From Torreya grandis (Eukaryota > Streptophyta > Pinopsida > Cupressales > Taxaceae), in NCBI GenBank assembly GCA_037957365.1, contig JARHVA010001923.1:2019501-2083500 (forward strand): DNA of 64,000 nt, written 5' to 3'. The stretch's first letter is position 1; the number at the start of each line of letters is the position of its first letter. This document shows, in pieces, positions 47,640-58,340 of this stretch. The notes under the pieces were generated by a model. It made no database searches and was not told the origin of the DNA. It saw only the letters and a list, made by a program, of their open reading frames with translations. The position numbers were made by a program, and so were the translations under genes.

Positions 47640-47770
47640 CCCATTATGCTCATGTTATAATTATGGCTCAACTAAGCATTATCAATGAGACTTCCCTACA
47701 CATCCCACATGTGGGTATTTTTAAGGGCCCCATAAGGTCAAGGAATGCCCTAACATTTAAAAATAAATGA
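47640..47770 (+). pseudogene. Zinc knuckles of V gag
   Basis: CYNYGSTKHYQ.DFP (about 47,650-47,695) and, next to it, PTCGYF.GPHKVKECPN (47,705-47,760). These fit two C-x2-C-x4-H-x4-C knuckles with some Cys changed to Tyr or stop. Such knuckles bind element RNA in the nucleocapsid part of Gag. 47,265-47,640 between capsid and knuckles is decayed linker. Confidence 0.6.
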
Positions 47771-48299
47771 CCCAAGGTAGGCTTGGCATAGACAAGGGTG
47801 AAAGAATGATCAGGCATGAGTAGAAGATAGAAAATGGACCCCAAAGGCACAACCTACAGACATAGAGGTAGTCAAGGTATAAGTAACTACTCATAGTGGA
47901 TTCACCACTTAGTCACAAATTATTCTAGTACCTAAGTTACATCTTAAATATGGGGATAAAGATTAAAATTAATGCATAACATGGCCTGAACCAAAAGTTG
48001 CATCATACCTAGATCTAATGCACTAGAAAGATGTCTTACAGTAGGCTATAAGCATAATCTAAAACCTATGAGGGGAGATCAAATTAGTGTGAGACCTAGA
48101 AGCACAAGATGTCACCTCTCAAAATAAGTAGGATAGTTGAGAGGATAAATTACAAGAATTAATTAAGATCTTATACCTCTTGCAGATTGAGGGTATGTTT
48201 CCCCTATAAAATAACTTACTCCTTAAACATACGTGTTAGAATCAAGTTGAGGTCACTGTATCATACGTGGAGAGGGTGTGATAAGTATGACATACTTAT
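47771..48299 (+). other. Decayed gag-protease linker of V
   Basis: No motif recognised; stop-rich in all frames. Confidence 0.4.
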
Positions 48300-48740
48300 A
48301 ATGTTAAATATTACCAAGAACTACTAGTGGATGCCACTATTGATGAATGGTCTATCTATGAGGTTCTTATAGACATAAATACTAAGGTCAAAATCTTAAC
48401 CAAGACTACTTGGGAGAAAATGGGTAGCCTAGCTTTGATACCTTCCCCTCATGTGATCTTCATAGCCAATAAGTCTCAGGAATAGCCTATTGTAATTTTT
48501 AAGAGCATAGTTATATATATCATGGGCATCAAATTATACATTGACTTTGAAGTAATAGAGTTAGTAGAGTAAGACAACTACTCAGCACTTCTGGGAATAT
48601 CATGGTGTTATGCAAATAATGTAGATATTCATTTGAAAATGCACTATATTACCTTTTATAATGGAAAGGATAGGGTATTTATGCCTAGTTCAAATGATTA
48701 AGGACCCCCTATGTCAAGAGAATGGACATCGAGGATGAAA
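48300..48740 (+). pseudogene. Aspartic protease of V
   Basis: VDATIDEWSIYEVLIDINTK with the active-site region LIDIN (about 48,366-48,380), then KVKILTKTTWEKMG, HVIFIANKSQE and YSALLGISWCYANNVDIH (48,580-48,625, the LLGRPW..N...D motif). The order and spacing match plant gypsy proteases of the family whose text runs 'A..S....G....V.I...GI.Y...F.V'. Asn replaces the usual Gly after the active-site Asp (GGT/AAT changes). Confidence 0.65.
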
Positions 48741-48869
48741 TCAACCATATTTATAACATCATAGTGCAAGGTGTCAATACTCTATAACCAAATGATCAAG
48801 GATTCATCTTTTGGGAAGATGGATAGTTAGCCTTAACCACCACATATGTTTCTTATGACTGATGGGTTG

Positions 48870-49770
48870 AGGAAGCATATGATACCATTAGTCAATGGTG
48901 TTATTTTATATACATAAAGGCACCAAAACTAGTAAGGATAGGCTAGATATAGATTGATCACACTCCTAAAATATGGGTCCCTTATGATAAGAAAATAGGA
49001 AGAAGAGTGTTTTGCCTTAGTAAGGTCAAACTTGTTCCACTCCCAAGATATGAAGGAAGTAATCATGTGGAGGACTATGTCTATGACATTGAGTTGTGCA
49101 TCTTAAAAGAGGTGGATAGAATGGGTACACTAGTGTACACATTGAAGAGCATTGTCATTCATTGGTGGGCAACATAGAATCCTAGAATTCTAACTTGGTA
49201 GGATGTAAAGGCAATCATTTACACTAGATTCAAAAAAAGTAATGAGGACTTAGACATTTCAACCTACTCTTGTGGCTTTGACCCCATAGAACATGCATGT
49301 CTTTGTGAATAAACATAGACTATTTATGTTGAAAATACCCCAAGAAATCTATGAGTGCACACCTTCTATAGAACCTTAAAAACTTGGGCAAAAACATGGT
49401 ATGTAGTTAATAAGACACACCACAAAATAATAGACTGGGATGACCTTAAGGAGTAGTTTTCTCACACCTCCTCCTTTTATTCACAAAATCTTGAATTAAT
49501 TGAACCACTATAGGTAGTTCAAAGGTTAGTGTTTGAGGACACTGAGATATTGGAAGAGTGCCTAAAGGACATTTTTGGAAAAAAAGGGTTAGAGGTCCCA
49601 AACTTATTTGAAGATCAAATTATGAATAATGACTCTAGTGATGAAGATGATGACACATGGAAAGCATGCAATTGGAAGAATTTGACAAGGAAAAAGAAGT
49701 TAGTACACCAAGTTGAGGATATCACCTTAGAAGAAGAGAACCCTACCCATCTTTAGGTAGAAAGAATTGA
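48870..49770 (+). pseudogene. Second gag-like segment of V between protease and RT
   Basis: A frame that continues from the protease side reads WVPYDKKIGRRVFCLSKVK, LVPLPRYEGSNHVEDYVYDI, TLVYTLKSIVIHWWA and ILTW.DVKAIIYTRFKK (49,020-49,250). It then reads FYRTLKTWAKTWYVVNKTHH and KIIDWDDLKE.FSHTSSFYS (49,355-49,480), and ends in an acidic stretch (NDSSDEDDDTWKAC, open 49,529-49,756). 'LP.Y.G....ED.......' followed by 'tLk..A..WW......I..W.dlk..f..rF' is the capsid-type gag pattern, here seen twice in tandem. A gag domain at this place in Pol is unusual. It could be a captured gag of another element or a remnant of a recombination. Confidence 0.5.
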
Positions 49771-50680
49771 GGATAGTAGACAAGTATATGATTCACACTA
49801 AGGGAATCATCAACCCTATCAAGAGCTATTAAAAACTACCAAGGTAGATATCATTTCAAAGGGGAAACCCAAAATTACCACTCTAGGTGCCTATTGGTCT
49901 AACATAGAATTGGAACATATTGTTGATTTCTTAAAATAATTCCATGACCTATTCCCATAAAACTATAAAGATATGAAAGATGCACAGACATTCCTTAGGA
50001 AAATGAGCATCAAACTAGTTGATGGAATGATACCCATCAAAAAGTGGTCATACAAGATGAACCCAAATCTTCACACCAAAGTCAAGACTAATATCGATGG
50101 CATGTTATCCGTATGAGTTATCTACCCCATGTAGGAATTTAAATAGGTCATCCCCATGGTCATTAGCATCAAAAATGATGGGTGAATTCAAATTTTTGTT
50201 AACTATAGACTATTAAATTCCACCTACATGATTGACCCCTTTCCAACTCCATTCATTGACAAAGTATTGGATGGCATCGTAGGTTATGAGATATACACCT
50301 TTACTGATGGGTTTTTCAGATACCATCAAGCCTATATCAAGGAGGAGGATATGCCCAAAAACACCTTTGAAATTGAATCTAGATGTTTCACATATAACAT
50401 AATACCCTCTGGGATAAATAATTCACCATCCATTTATCCTAGGTAGTGATCACCGCATTCAAAGACTTCATTCATAAATTATTCTAACTATACTTAGATG
50501 ATTAGACAGTACATGGGTTGATGAAAGATCACTATGAAAATGTGTGACTAATGTTTGAAAGGTGTTGGTAGTTAAAAATCTCTTTAAATCTCAAGAATTA
50601 TGTTTTCTCAACATTGTTTAGCACATTATTCAAGCACATCATCTACAAGGATGGTCTATTCATTGATCCTGCCAAGATTA
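49771..50680 (+). pseudogene. Reverse transcriptase of V
   Basis: FLK.FHDLFP.NYKDMK (pre-RT), VKTNIDGMLSV.VIYPM.EF, IQIFVNYRLLNSTYMIDPFP (50,190-50,250), YTFTDGFFRYHQAYI (50,296-50,340, the 'F.DG.SGY.Q' motif), TFEIESRCFTYNIIPSGINN (the 'W..F.y...PFGL.NA' block), then YLDD at 50,491-50,502. The open part is 50,228-50,446. After YLDD come SLNLKNYVF and HIIYKDGLFIDPAKI (50,640-50,680). This is a plant gypsy RT of a different lineage from Y. Confidence 0.85.
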
Positions 50681-51240
50681 TGATCATCCTTCAACTTCAA
50701 ACACCATAAATGTAGAAAGACATACATGAATATTTTGGACACTATGGGAATTACAAGAAGTTCATAAGGAATTATTCTAGGATTTTAGCACCACTATAGA
50801 AAATCTTGTGAAAGGATGGCCCATTCTATTAGTGCATAGTGCAGGGAGTTACTTTTGAGACCCTGAAACTAAAATTGGTAAGTACACCAATATTGTAATT
50901 TCATGATTAGGAACCTCCCTCCCATATCATTTCAATGCCTTTGGTACTTCAATTGGTGTCATTCTCACACAACCAAATGAAAGGACAATGGATCATCCTA
51001 TTTCTTTTACAATCAGGAAACTCACCAAGGCAGAACAAAACTACACCATAACTAAGCATGAGATGGTTTTATGCCCTACAGAAGTAAAAAAAGTATTTTT
51101 TGAGAACCCCCTTTATTTTATTTACTAATCACAAGGATATTAAATACCTAGTTGTTAATGGATTTTTTTGTTTCAATAATTCCAATTTTCTATTGTAGTA
51201 AATCCTAGAAAATAGAATTCAGGGCTAGACCATTATCTTA
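50681..51240 (+). pseudogene. RNase H of V
   Basis: RT connection (GHYGNYKKFIRNYSRILAPL near 50,740-50,800), then AFGTSIGVILTQPNERTMDH and PISFTIRKLTKAEQNYTITK followed by HEMV (50,935-51,065). These match 'DAS..aiGa.L.Q.......hPI.y.S..L..aE.nY...E.E.la'. The catalytic Glu corresponds to the HEM position. The tail around 51,120 (FIY.SQGY) is decayed. Confidence 0.75.
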
Positions 51241-51399
51241 CTTCAACTCTAAAATGTAGTAGTGCCAATTTAAAATGATATGCTTGATGTGAAACTTTAT
51301 AGGATCTAATACATATTGGAATACTTTGTATAGATCACCACATTTATGACCTCTATAACTATGTTTCAGACCATCATAACTAAAAATAAGAAGTAGCTC

Positions 51400-52575
51400 A
51401 TGGTTCACACCACCCTTTTTCAACTCATTAGTGGGGAACTATATAAATTGAGATACGATGAAATCATGGATCGATGTTTCATAAATCATGAATGGGAATT
51501 AGTACTAAAAGAGGCACATGAGGATATTTTTGGAGGCCATTGTGTTGTAGATGACATGGTGCAAAAAGTGTGGCAATCAGGCTTGTGGTGGCCAACTATG
51601 TTTCATAATGCAAAAGATTATGCCAAAAAATGTACCATATACCAGTGCAATGGAAAACCAAATTTATAAGATGGTATTCCCCTCATCCCCATCCTTTCTT
51701 AGGTTCCATTCTAAAAATGTGCCATTTATTTTCTTGGGCCTATTACTCCCATTGTGAGATAAATAGGCATAAGGTACATTCTAGCTACCATAGATTACTT
51801 CACCAAGTGGGTTAAAATAGCACCATCTAAAGAATGTAAATTCACCATAGTAGCAATATTAATTTAGGAAAACATTAGCAGGATGTATTGATGCCCACTT
51901 ATCTTGACTAGTGACCCCAAAATGCATCTCATCAACAAAATAGTTCATATCATATTATTCGTATATATGGTGGTGTACTATAAAATGACACCCTACCACC
52001 CCCAATTTAATGGAAATATAGAAGAATTCAATAAAATATTTTTGGATATGCCTCACAAAAATATTTGATTTTGGTCGTAAGGATTGGGATGACCTTGTGT
52101 CAATAGTGTTATGGGCCTATCACACAATATATAAGTGTTTGAACAAAGCTACACCATTTCAACTGGTGTTTGTCATAGAGGCCATTTTACCTATGGAATT
52201 CTTATATCCCTCATTGTGCATTAAATGTATTGGTTGATTAGATGACCAAGATTCTTTAAAAACATGAAATATTTGGAGAGGCTAGATGAGATACACACCA
52301 AAGCACAATGGAACCAGTAGATAGAAAAGGCTTGCCAAAAGGTATGGCATGACAAACACATCAAGTGCAAGGTGTTTATAGAAGGAACCTTAGTCTTTTT
52401 ATATGACTCTAAGTACATAAGGAACCTAGGTAAGTTACAAATCAAGTGGATGGAACCTTATATCATCCATAATATCTTGGATAATACTGCATGTAAGATG
52501 TGCATGTTGATTGGTGAAATAATCCCTAGGCATTTCAATGGAAATAGATTGAAATTTTACCATCACTAAGATGGC
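51400..52575 (+). pseudogene. Integrase of V
   Basis: The open frame 51,400-51,669 holds the zinc-binding domain: EAHEDIFGGH (two His) and KKCTIYQCN (two Cys), with GLWWPTMFHNAKDYA between. The core is seen in pieces: ATIDYFTKWV (first Asp, about 51,790), LTSDPKMHLI (second Asp, 51,907-51,925) and QFNGNIEEFNK (Glu, 52,003-52,035). The C-terminal part 52,372-52,569 reads KLQIKWMEPYIIHNILDN and IPRHFNGNRLKFYHH, the usual 'KWeGPy.i..vl.nGay.L.....G.......N...Lk.Y' tail. All three catalytic acidic residues are still visible, but stops and shifts separate them. No chromodomain seen. Confidence 0.8.
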
Positions 52576-54265
52576 ACTTATACCATCTAAAACTAGATTT
52601 TTGGTCAAAATTTGGTCACTTTTTCTTATGAGCATAAAAAAATTGTCATAAGCCAAATATTTTCATTATTTTTTGTTTCTTTTTTATTGTTTGAATAAGC
52701 GTGGCACTTTTAGGCCCATAAGAGAAATTTTTGGCACTTACATCCACATCAATCTAGTTAGGTGATTCAATCTTGATTAATTTTTAAGTACTTAAGGCAA
52801 GACACTTAATTTTTTGGGTGCTTGTGAAGTCTGCCATGCCAAGTAAATTATAAGTATGAATTGACAAAGAAAAGTTTATAAGGTATTCATGTAAAATAAA
52901 CCAAAAGGAGACAATGAGGCACTGAAGGGCCAACACAAGGATTTTTATGGGGTAGAAAAGGATGAGGCAAGATATATTAAATCATAGATAAATCAACCAA
53001 TAAAGTGAGTTTTACATAAATTAAGTGCAACACTGAGAATATATAGAACCTAGATCATGCACATGTGAAGCACTGCACCTAGGTAGCCATAAAGATAATG
53101 AAGTTCATGTTAAGATCAAAAAATCACAAGATAGTGACCATTATCATAGCTGACACCCACTTAACATTCAATCGGAAGTTATCATTTGAATCACCTATCT
53201 CTTCATCAAAAAAATTGTTAGCAAAGTTAATACTATGGTAGTAGAAGAACAAAGATCCACATTAAATTAGTAGTTGGTGATGTATTTTAGAAGATTTTAT
53301 AGGTTTTAGTAAATTTTAAGAATATAAATACCACCAACCATTAATGTTGCATATGAGAATAACATATAAAAAATAAGATGGTAGAGGAAGGAAGTTTACT
53401 ATCATTATAAACACTTCTAAGTAGAGCAAATAGCCAAAGCTACTAATTGAGAAGATGCTAATAGAAAGGAAATAAGTCACCCATAACCTCCTCAAATGAG
53501 AAGAAAAGAATAAGAAGAAGATTGCATTTCATCTTGAGTAGAAAAGGAGGCAAGTGGAGATAATTTGATGAAGAAATAGGATTGCATGATTTTGGCAAGA
53601 TAACTTGTTTACCATTAATGGGGTAGGAATCTTAATAGTTGGATGTGCAGTCACATTTCTTGTGATTGTAAAACATGATAGGCATAATTTTAAGCTTTGA
53701 TAGAATTAATAAATCATGATTTAATAGTATAAGATTTAATCTGGTAAATAAACAACTAAGTACATGTACACCAAAAGCACAAAGAGATGTAAATAAAGTA
53801 TAGTTAGTAAGATAAGTATCCACTACAAAACTCAAGGCACATATAGTGTAGGGAATGAGCATCATAGAGATAGATCCAACCATGAGTGAAAATATCACCT
53901 AAAAAGAGATGGAATACCTACCAGAGGTTATGGTGTGGGAGAAGTGGGTATCCTTTACACATTTTTGCAATTTAAAAGATTATAACCATAAGATAGGTAG
54001 TAATGTGTAGGAATTAAATAAGGACTAGATAGTAGATATGGTCAAAAATACCAAGGTAGGTGATGTGATTTTTGATGTCTCCATTAGATAAATATTATAA
54101 ACCATAAGTGCCACACAAATTTTTGAGTTTCCAAGCTTTGGCAAGCCATAAAACTTGGTGAATTTCCTCTTCTCATGGATACATGGTGATTAGTTCTACT
54201 TTTTTGGATGGTGCATGAGGATTTATACAAGTCACATTAATAGAATCATAAGGCTACCTCACACA
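52576..54265. other. Unassigned 1.7 kb between V and U
   Basis: I see no domain on either strand. A minus-strand open frame at 53,632-53,898 has a faint 'FGVHV' phrase like the segment after integrase in Ty1/copia elements, but the rest does not match and I do not call it. The sequence could hold the 3' LTR of V or the 5' LTR of U, but I found no second copy to prove this. Confidence 0.4.
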
Positions 54266-55660
54266 AGAGTAGACATACAAGAAATTATGGAGGATGACGT
54301 GGAGGTAGAAAGGGTCACTAAGCTCCTAGGCTATTATAAGTCAAGATTTGCTTTCCCTATCAAGGGCATCTAAGACCCAAGCACAAGGGTAATAATGTAC
54401 CTCATAAGTGCCAAACTTTGCCCTAGTAGATGGTGGTATGACATATGTAAAACATTCCTATGTATTTCCCACCACATGGTGCAAGGAATAATGTTAAACA
54501 TCTCCAAGTTCATCACAGAAGAGATCATCAATAATACACAAGAGTGCCATCAATAACATGAGACCTTATAGTGGGCATACATGCTTATCTTAATGGTAAT
54601 GGAGGAGATAGGTGTAATAAATAGTGATAATGACCACCTATGGGTGTTTTTACCAATCCATGAGTCCCCAATGATGAATTACCAAGACTTCATATGCCCC
54701 TAACTTCTTGAATAAATATAAGACTAGAGTGTAAGGGTGGTTTGAAAGGTATGTAGAGGCCTTTGGAAAACATTGGCACATCCCACAAGAAATCCCTCAA
54801 TAACTGGTGAGGATGACAACATGATGAAATACTTATATGTGGTACACCTAGCACTCATAGATGGAAATTTGATATGGTGGCTCTAGTTACCTTATGCATT
54901 ATTATCCAAATACTTTATGGTGGTGCTAAGTAGAATCCCCAATGCACAACAAATTAAGATCCAAGTCAAGGTTGTGGATCATGATAGAATAATGATGAGG
55001 TTCCAATTTATGTTCCCTAGATCCAAGGCCACCAAGTATGAGGAGGATGATAGAAACATGCCTAACATCCATCCACTCCAAAGGCTAATAATAAATGGAA
55101 GGATTTTTTACTTTTATTAAGAGATGAAGCCACATAAGAATGTTGGAGATCTTGGTAAGGATGATGATCGCCCCTTCTATCTAGTGATGAAGGGAAGAAT
55201 GCACTAAAACTTCAAGACAAGACACTCCAAAGGAAATGGGGTGAAAATTTAGAAGAGATCATATAACACATACAATTTAAAATACCTCTGAAGAACAAAT
55301 TGTGTACCCTACTCCAAATAAGTGACTAACATTAATGAAAGAGGGTGCATCTTACAAAAAGCATCCAAACAAAAAGACTAAGGGACCCATAAAATTCCAT
55401 ATAAATACCCTTGTAGATATGGAAAGAGAGGTATCCCTCATGCCCATAATAGAGGAGGAAACTAAACAAGATAGGGCACATATCAAATAGGGGAAGGTGA
55501 AGAAGAGCTCAGTATTAGGAATATTCAAGAGGCCCTATAAAATAATGTGACCACCATGTTAAAAGTAATATAAAAAAAGATAAGCCTCAAACCTAATACC
55601 ACCTCATTAGTGATCCCACCTTTAGAACTAGTGCTGACATCTAGGGATAAGGCCTCCTTA
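54266..55660 (+). pseudogene. U: decayed ORF of unknown function, first part
   Basis: One frame is held from 54,266 to at least 55,240 with few stops: RVDIQEIMEDDVEVERVTKL, KSRFAFPIKGI, VMYLISAKLCPSRWWYDICK, HHMVQGIMLNISKFITEEI, then the open part 54,917-55,120 (FQFMFPRSKATKYEEDDRNM) and DDDRPFYLVMKGRMH. Such frame retention in otherwise stop-rich DNA indicates a former gene. I do not recognise a domain. From about 55,260 the text is rich in Lys, Glu and Asp with frame changes. It lies on the same strand as V and as the coiled-coil part that follows. Confidence 0.45.
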
Positions 55661-56316
55661 ATGGCCCCTTAAACTATCAAGGAAAAAAGAATAACCTAGA
55701 GGAAGATGGGACTGAGTGATGAAAATATCAATTAGGATTTGGCACTTAAATAGAAGTGGAAGATTGATAGGGAATAAAATAAGGATAATTTGGAGAAAAG
55801 GGCCCCAAAGGTTCCCCCAAGCATAGGACCAATATTATAAGTGGTCAAATAGGCACCAAGTAACCCCACCAAACAAGTAGAAGAAGTTCTACAAGAGCTA
55901 TGCCCAAGTTATGAATGGGTATCTGAACATAAAGAAGGTGATATTATCATCTTAGAGAAATAAATATAGGTAGTTGAGGATCACCAGTGTAAACAAGGCA
56001 ACACTAGAACTAAAGGGGTAACCTTCAAAGTAAGTATTTAAAATCCCTAGTATGAAGAAGTGGATGAGGGGGATAAGTCTGATGGAGCAACCCCTAAGGA
56101 CCAAATAAGTGAATCCTTGAAGAAGCATGGTGAAGAGAGTGGTGGTGCTAGTGAAGAGGAATAAATACATGTAGATAAGGTTGTCATTGAGAAGGATGAA
56201 AATTATATTAATATAAGGTAGATGACAAAAAATAATTGGGGGGATGAATATATATACATGTATGAAACTATGCCCCCTAGGCCACTATGAGAAGGACATG
56301 CAAGTAGCTCTCATTT
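55661..56316 (+). pseudogene. U: acidic low-complexity middle part
   Basis: Short frames rich in Glu, Asp, Gly and Ser (for example EEVDEGDKSDGATPKDQI and EESGGASEEE near 56,055-56,160). Probably a disordered linker of the same former protein; broken by stops. Confidence 0.4.
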
Positions 56317-57280
56317 GTGCTAGACCATTATATGGACAAGCCCCAATTTAAGGTAACAAGAGTAGATACTTTGAGCCTAGAATATTCTAAGGAATGGTCA
56401 GAATCCCTTCTTACTAACCCACGTACCATGAACCCAGTCCAACCTAGGAATGTGTTAATAAAAATGGCCATAGAAGTAATGCATCAGAACATCATCATGA
56501 TGACAAGGTGAGGAAATTTAAAAATCTCCTTAAGGAAGCCAAGGAGGAGGTACATGCCAATAGTTTCAAGTTTCATCAACTCTATGAGCATGTGGAGGTA
56601 GCCAAACCATCTCTTCTAGTTGTAATCAACACTTTAGACCTTTCAAAGGTTGATAATATTTGTGTATTGGTGGAGCAAACATTCCCAAGACTACAACTTG
56701 AGCTGGTGCAAGAAGAAGAATAGGAATACCCTAACATCAAACTAAAGAAAGAGATATTAGACAAGCTTCAAGAGGTAGAGGATCTATTCATGAAGTTGAA
56801 GGAGGGTGTGGAAATAGTAGATGCCATTTTCTTAAACTTATCTAACCAAGCCTCAGAAATAGATGTGTGCCTAAAGCAAGTGAAGGATGATAAGGAATAT
56901 CTGATAACTCAAGTATACTTTATGAGTTGGAAATAATGGTTAAAAATCATGGGCAATATGAACACATTAATTAATCATACCACAGACCAGGATTTGACCT
57001 TGAAATAACTCTTTCACACTCTATAGGATAAGGCTTATGAGAAAGGGGATATCTTAGATGGAAGTGTGGAAATAATGAAATATAATGTAGAATCCTTCCA
57101 TAAAGAGCTAGATAAGATAGATACACTTACACTCACTAATTCATCATCCAAAATAGATGGCATTACACAAGAAATCAAGCTAGCCATAAATGGCTTTGAG
57201 GAATTTAGAGCTAAACTCCAAGATAATGTGCTTGAGTTTTGCATTCCTAAGAGTTTGATGACTTAGTTTAAGGATGGAAT
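56317..57280 (+). pseudogene. U: coiled-coil-like C-terminal part
   Basis: The open pieces 56,317-56,511, 56,508-56,723 and 57,066-57,266 (the last two in the same frame, with readable text between them) give LLKEAKEEVHANSFKFHQLY, ILDKLQEVEDLFMKLKEGVE, ASEIDVCLKQVKDDKEYL and VESFHKELDKIDTLTLTNSS, then IDGITQEIKLAINGFEEFRA. Leu, Ile and Val recur at heptad-like spacing among Glu and Lys, so a long helical coiled coil is likely. It ends about 100 bases before a polypurine tract, so it would be the last ORF of an LTR element. It could be an extra ORF of V or U or a captured host fragment. Confidence 0.5.
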
Positions 57281-57372
57281 AAAGTATTTTCATGGGGTAA
57301 TTTTGGGTCCTAACCCATTAATAGTGTATTCATGCCAACATGACATCCACCTCAACATGAGAAGATATTTTT

Positions 57373-57382
57373 AGCAAGGGGG
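57373..57382 (+). other. Polypurine tract
   Basis: AGCAAGGGGG, immediately followed by TAGCCTAAAGG (TG changed to TA). This is a classic plus-strand primer site before a 3' LTR. Confidence 0.6.
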
Positions 57383-58340
57383 TAGCCTAAAGGTTTTTAT
57401 AGATAGCTAGAGGTTGTAGTACAAATCTCATACCAGATAGTAAGCAACTAACCATATCCTAGATATTTAAGGCATCAATAAAGATTTTAAGAGATGTGTC
57501 AAGTGTAGTGTAGAGATTATAGAGTCATGGAATTGGTGGTTATGATGATGGAATTCATGCTCAGCACTTAGCATGCAACTTCCACCCTGGTAAAGATGCT
57601 CTTGAAGGCTTATATAAAGAGCTTGAACCAGAAGATGGAGGGAAAGAGAGATAACTATAGTGAAGATCTAGTAGAATTACTTCAAAACAATGCTCTGTGA
57701 ACATTGTTCTAGTAGTCATTAAGGCTTAGAAATAGAATGGAGACTACTCTAGCTCCAATTATATGTGCCCAAGCTCACATGTGAGCCTTTAGGTTGTTGG
57801 CATTATGATTTAAATATAGACTCTTGTTATGAACTTTAAACAATGATCAATGGTGTTATATTAAAATATTCTATGTGTTTGGTTTTATATATCTTATAGT
57901 ATCATGAATGAGATGTGAATTCTTGTAGTGTCACACTCTTAATTAGTTAAGTGAATTGGTGTTCATACATTTTACTAGTTTTTCTACCTTAATGGAGCCC
58001 CTATAATTTTCATGACATAATCATAGTATTGTATGGAAGATGAGTATAGATCTATGATAGTAACCTAATCCCTATTTAATTTTCATCTATTTAGTTTGAG
58101 TAATAAATTAAACCAAAGTAGTCTTATGACCCATTAAGTGCCTATATGACCCTAGTATTAATCTAACAAAGGCATATGCCTATGGATCTACCATAAGTTA
58201 AGTTTTTGCATAATTGCTTAAGTCCCCTTAGTAAAGTCTCATTCCATGTCACAACTAGCCCAACACAAGCCCCAATTATTTCTTATTTGTACTTTAGGTG
58301 AGCACATAATGCTTGTGCCTTATGTGGATTGATGTTATTT
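57383..58340 (+). repeat. LTR-like sequence after U
   Basis: Follows the polypurine tract. Contains GGCTTATATAAAGAGCTTGA (TATA box near 57,608), an R-like stretch after it, and a perfect 14-base palindrome GCTCACATGTGAGC at 57,772-57,785. The 3' end is not defined, and I found no second copy in the window. Confidence 0.4.

Larger units (their letters stand above)
45640..52575 (+). mobile_element. V: Ty3/gypsy element, gag to integrase
   Basis: Gag, zinc knuckles, protease, extra gag-like part, RT, RNase H and integrase follow each other on the + strand at normal spacing. The 5' boundary abuts N2 at 45,640. No matching 3' LTR was found by reading; the element may extend into the U region (54,266-57,382) if that ORF belongs to it. 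Confidence 0.7.

Noticed and set aside
53632..53898. Minus-strand open frame with an FGVHV phrase, possible Ty1/copia remnant
   Set aside because: Only a few residues resemble the region after copia integrase; the rest does not fit and no other copia domain is nearby.
55952..56170. Minus-strand hydrophobic open frame
   Set aside because: Shadow of the acidic Glu/Asp-rich + strand frame of U.
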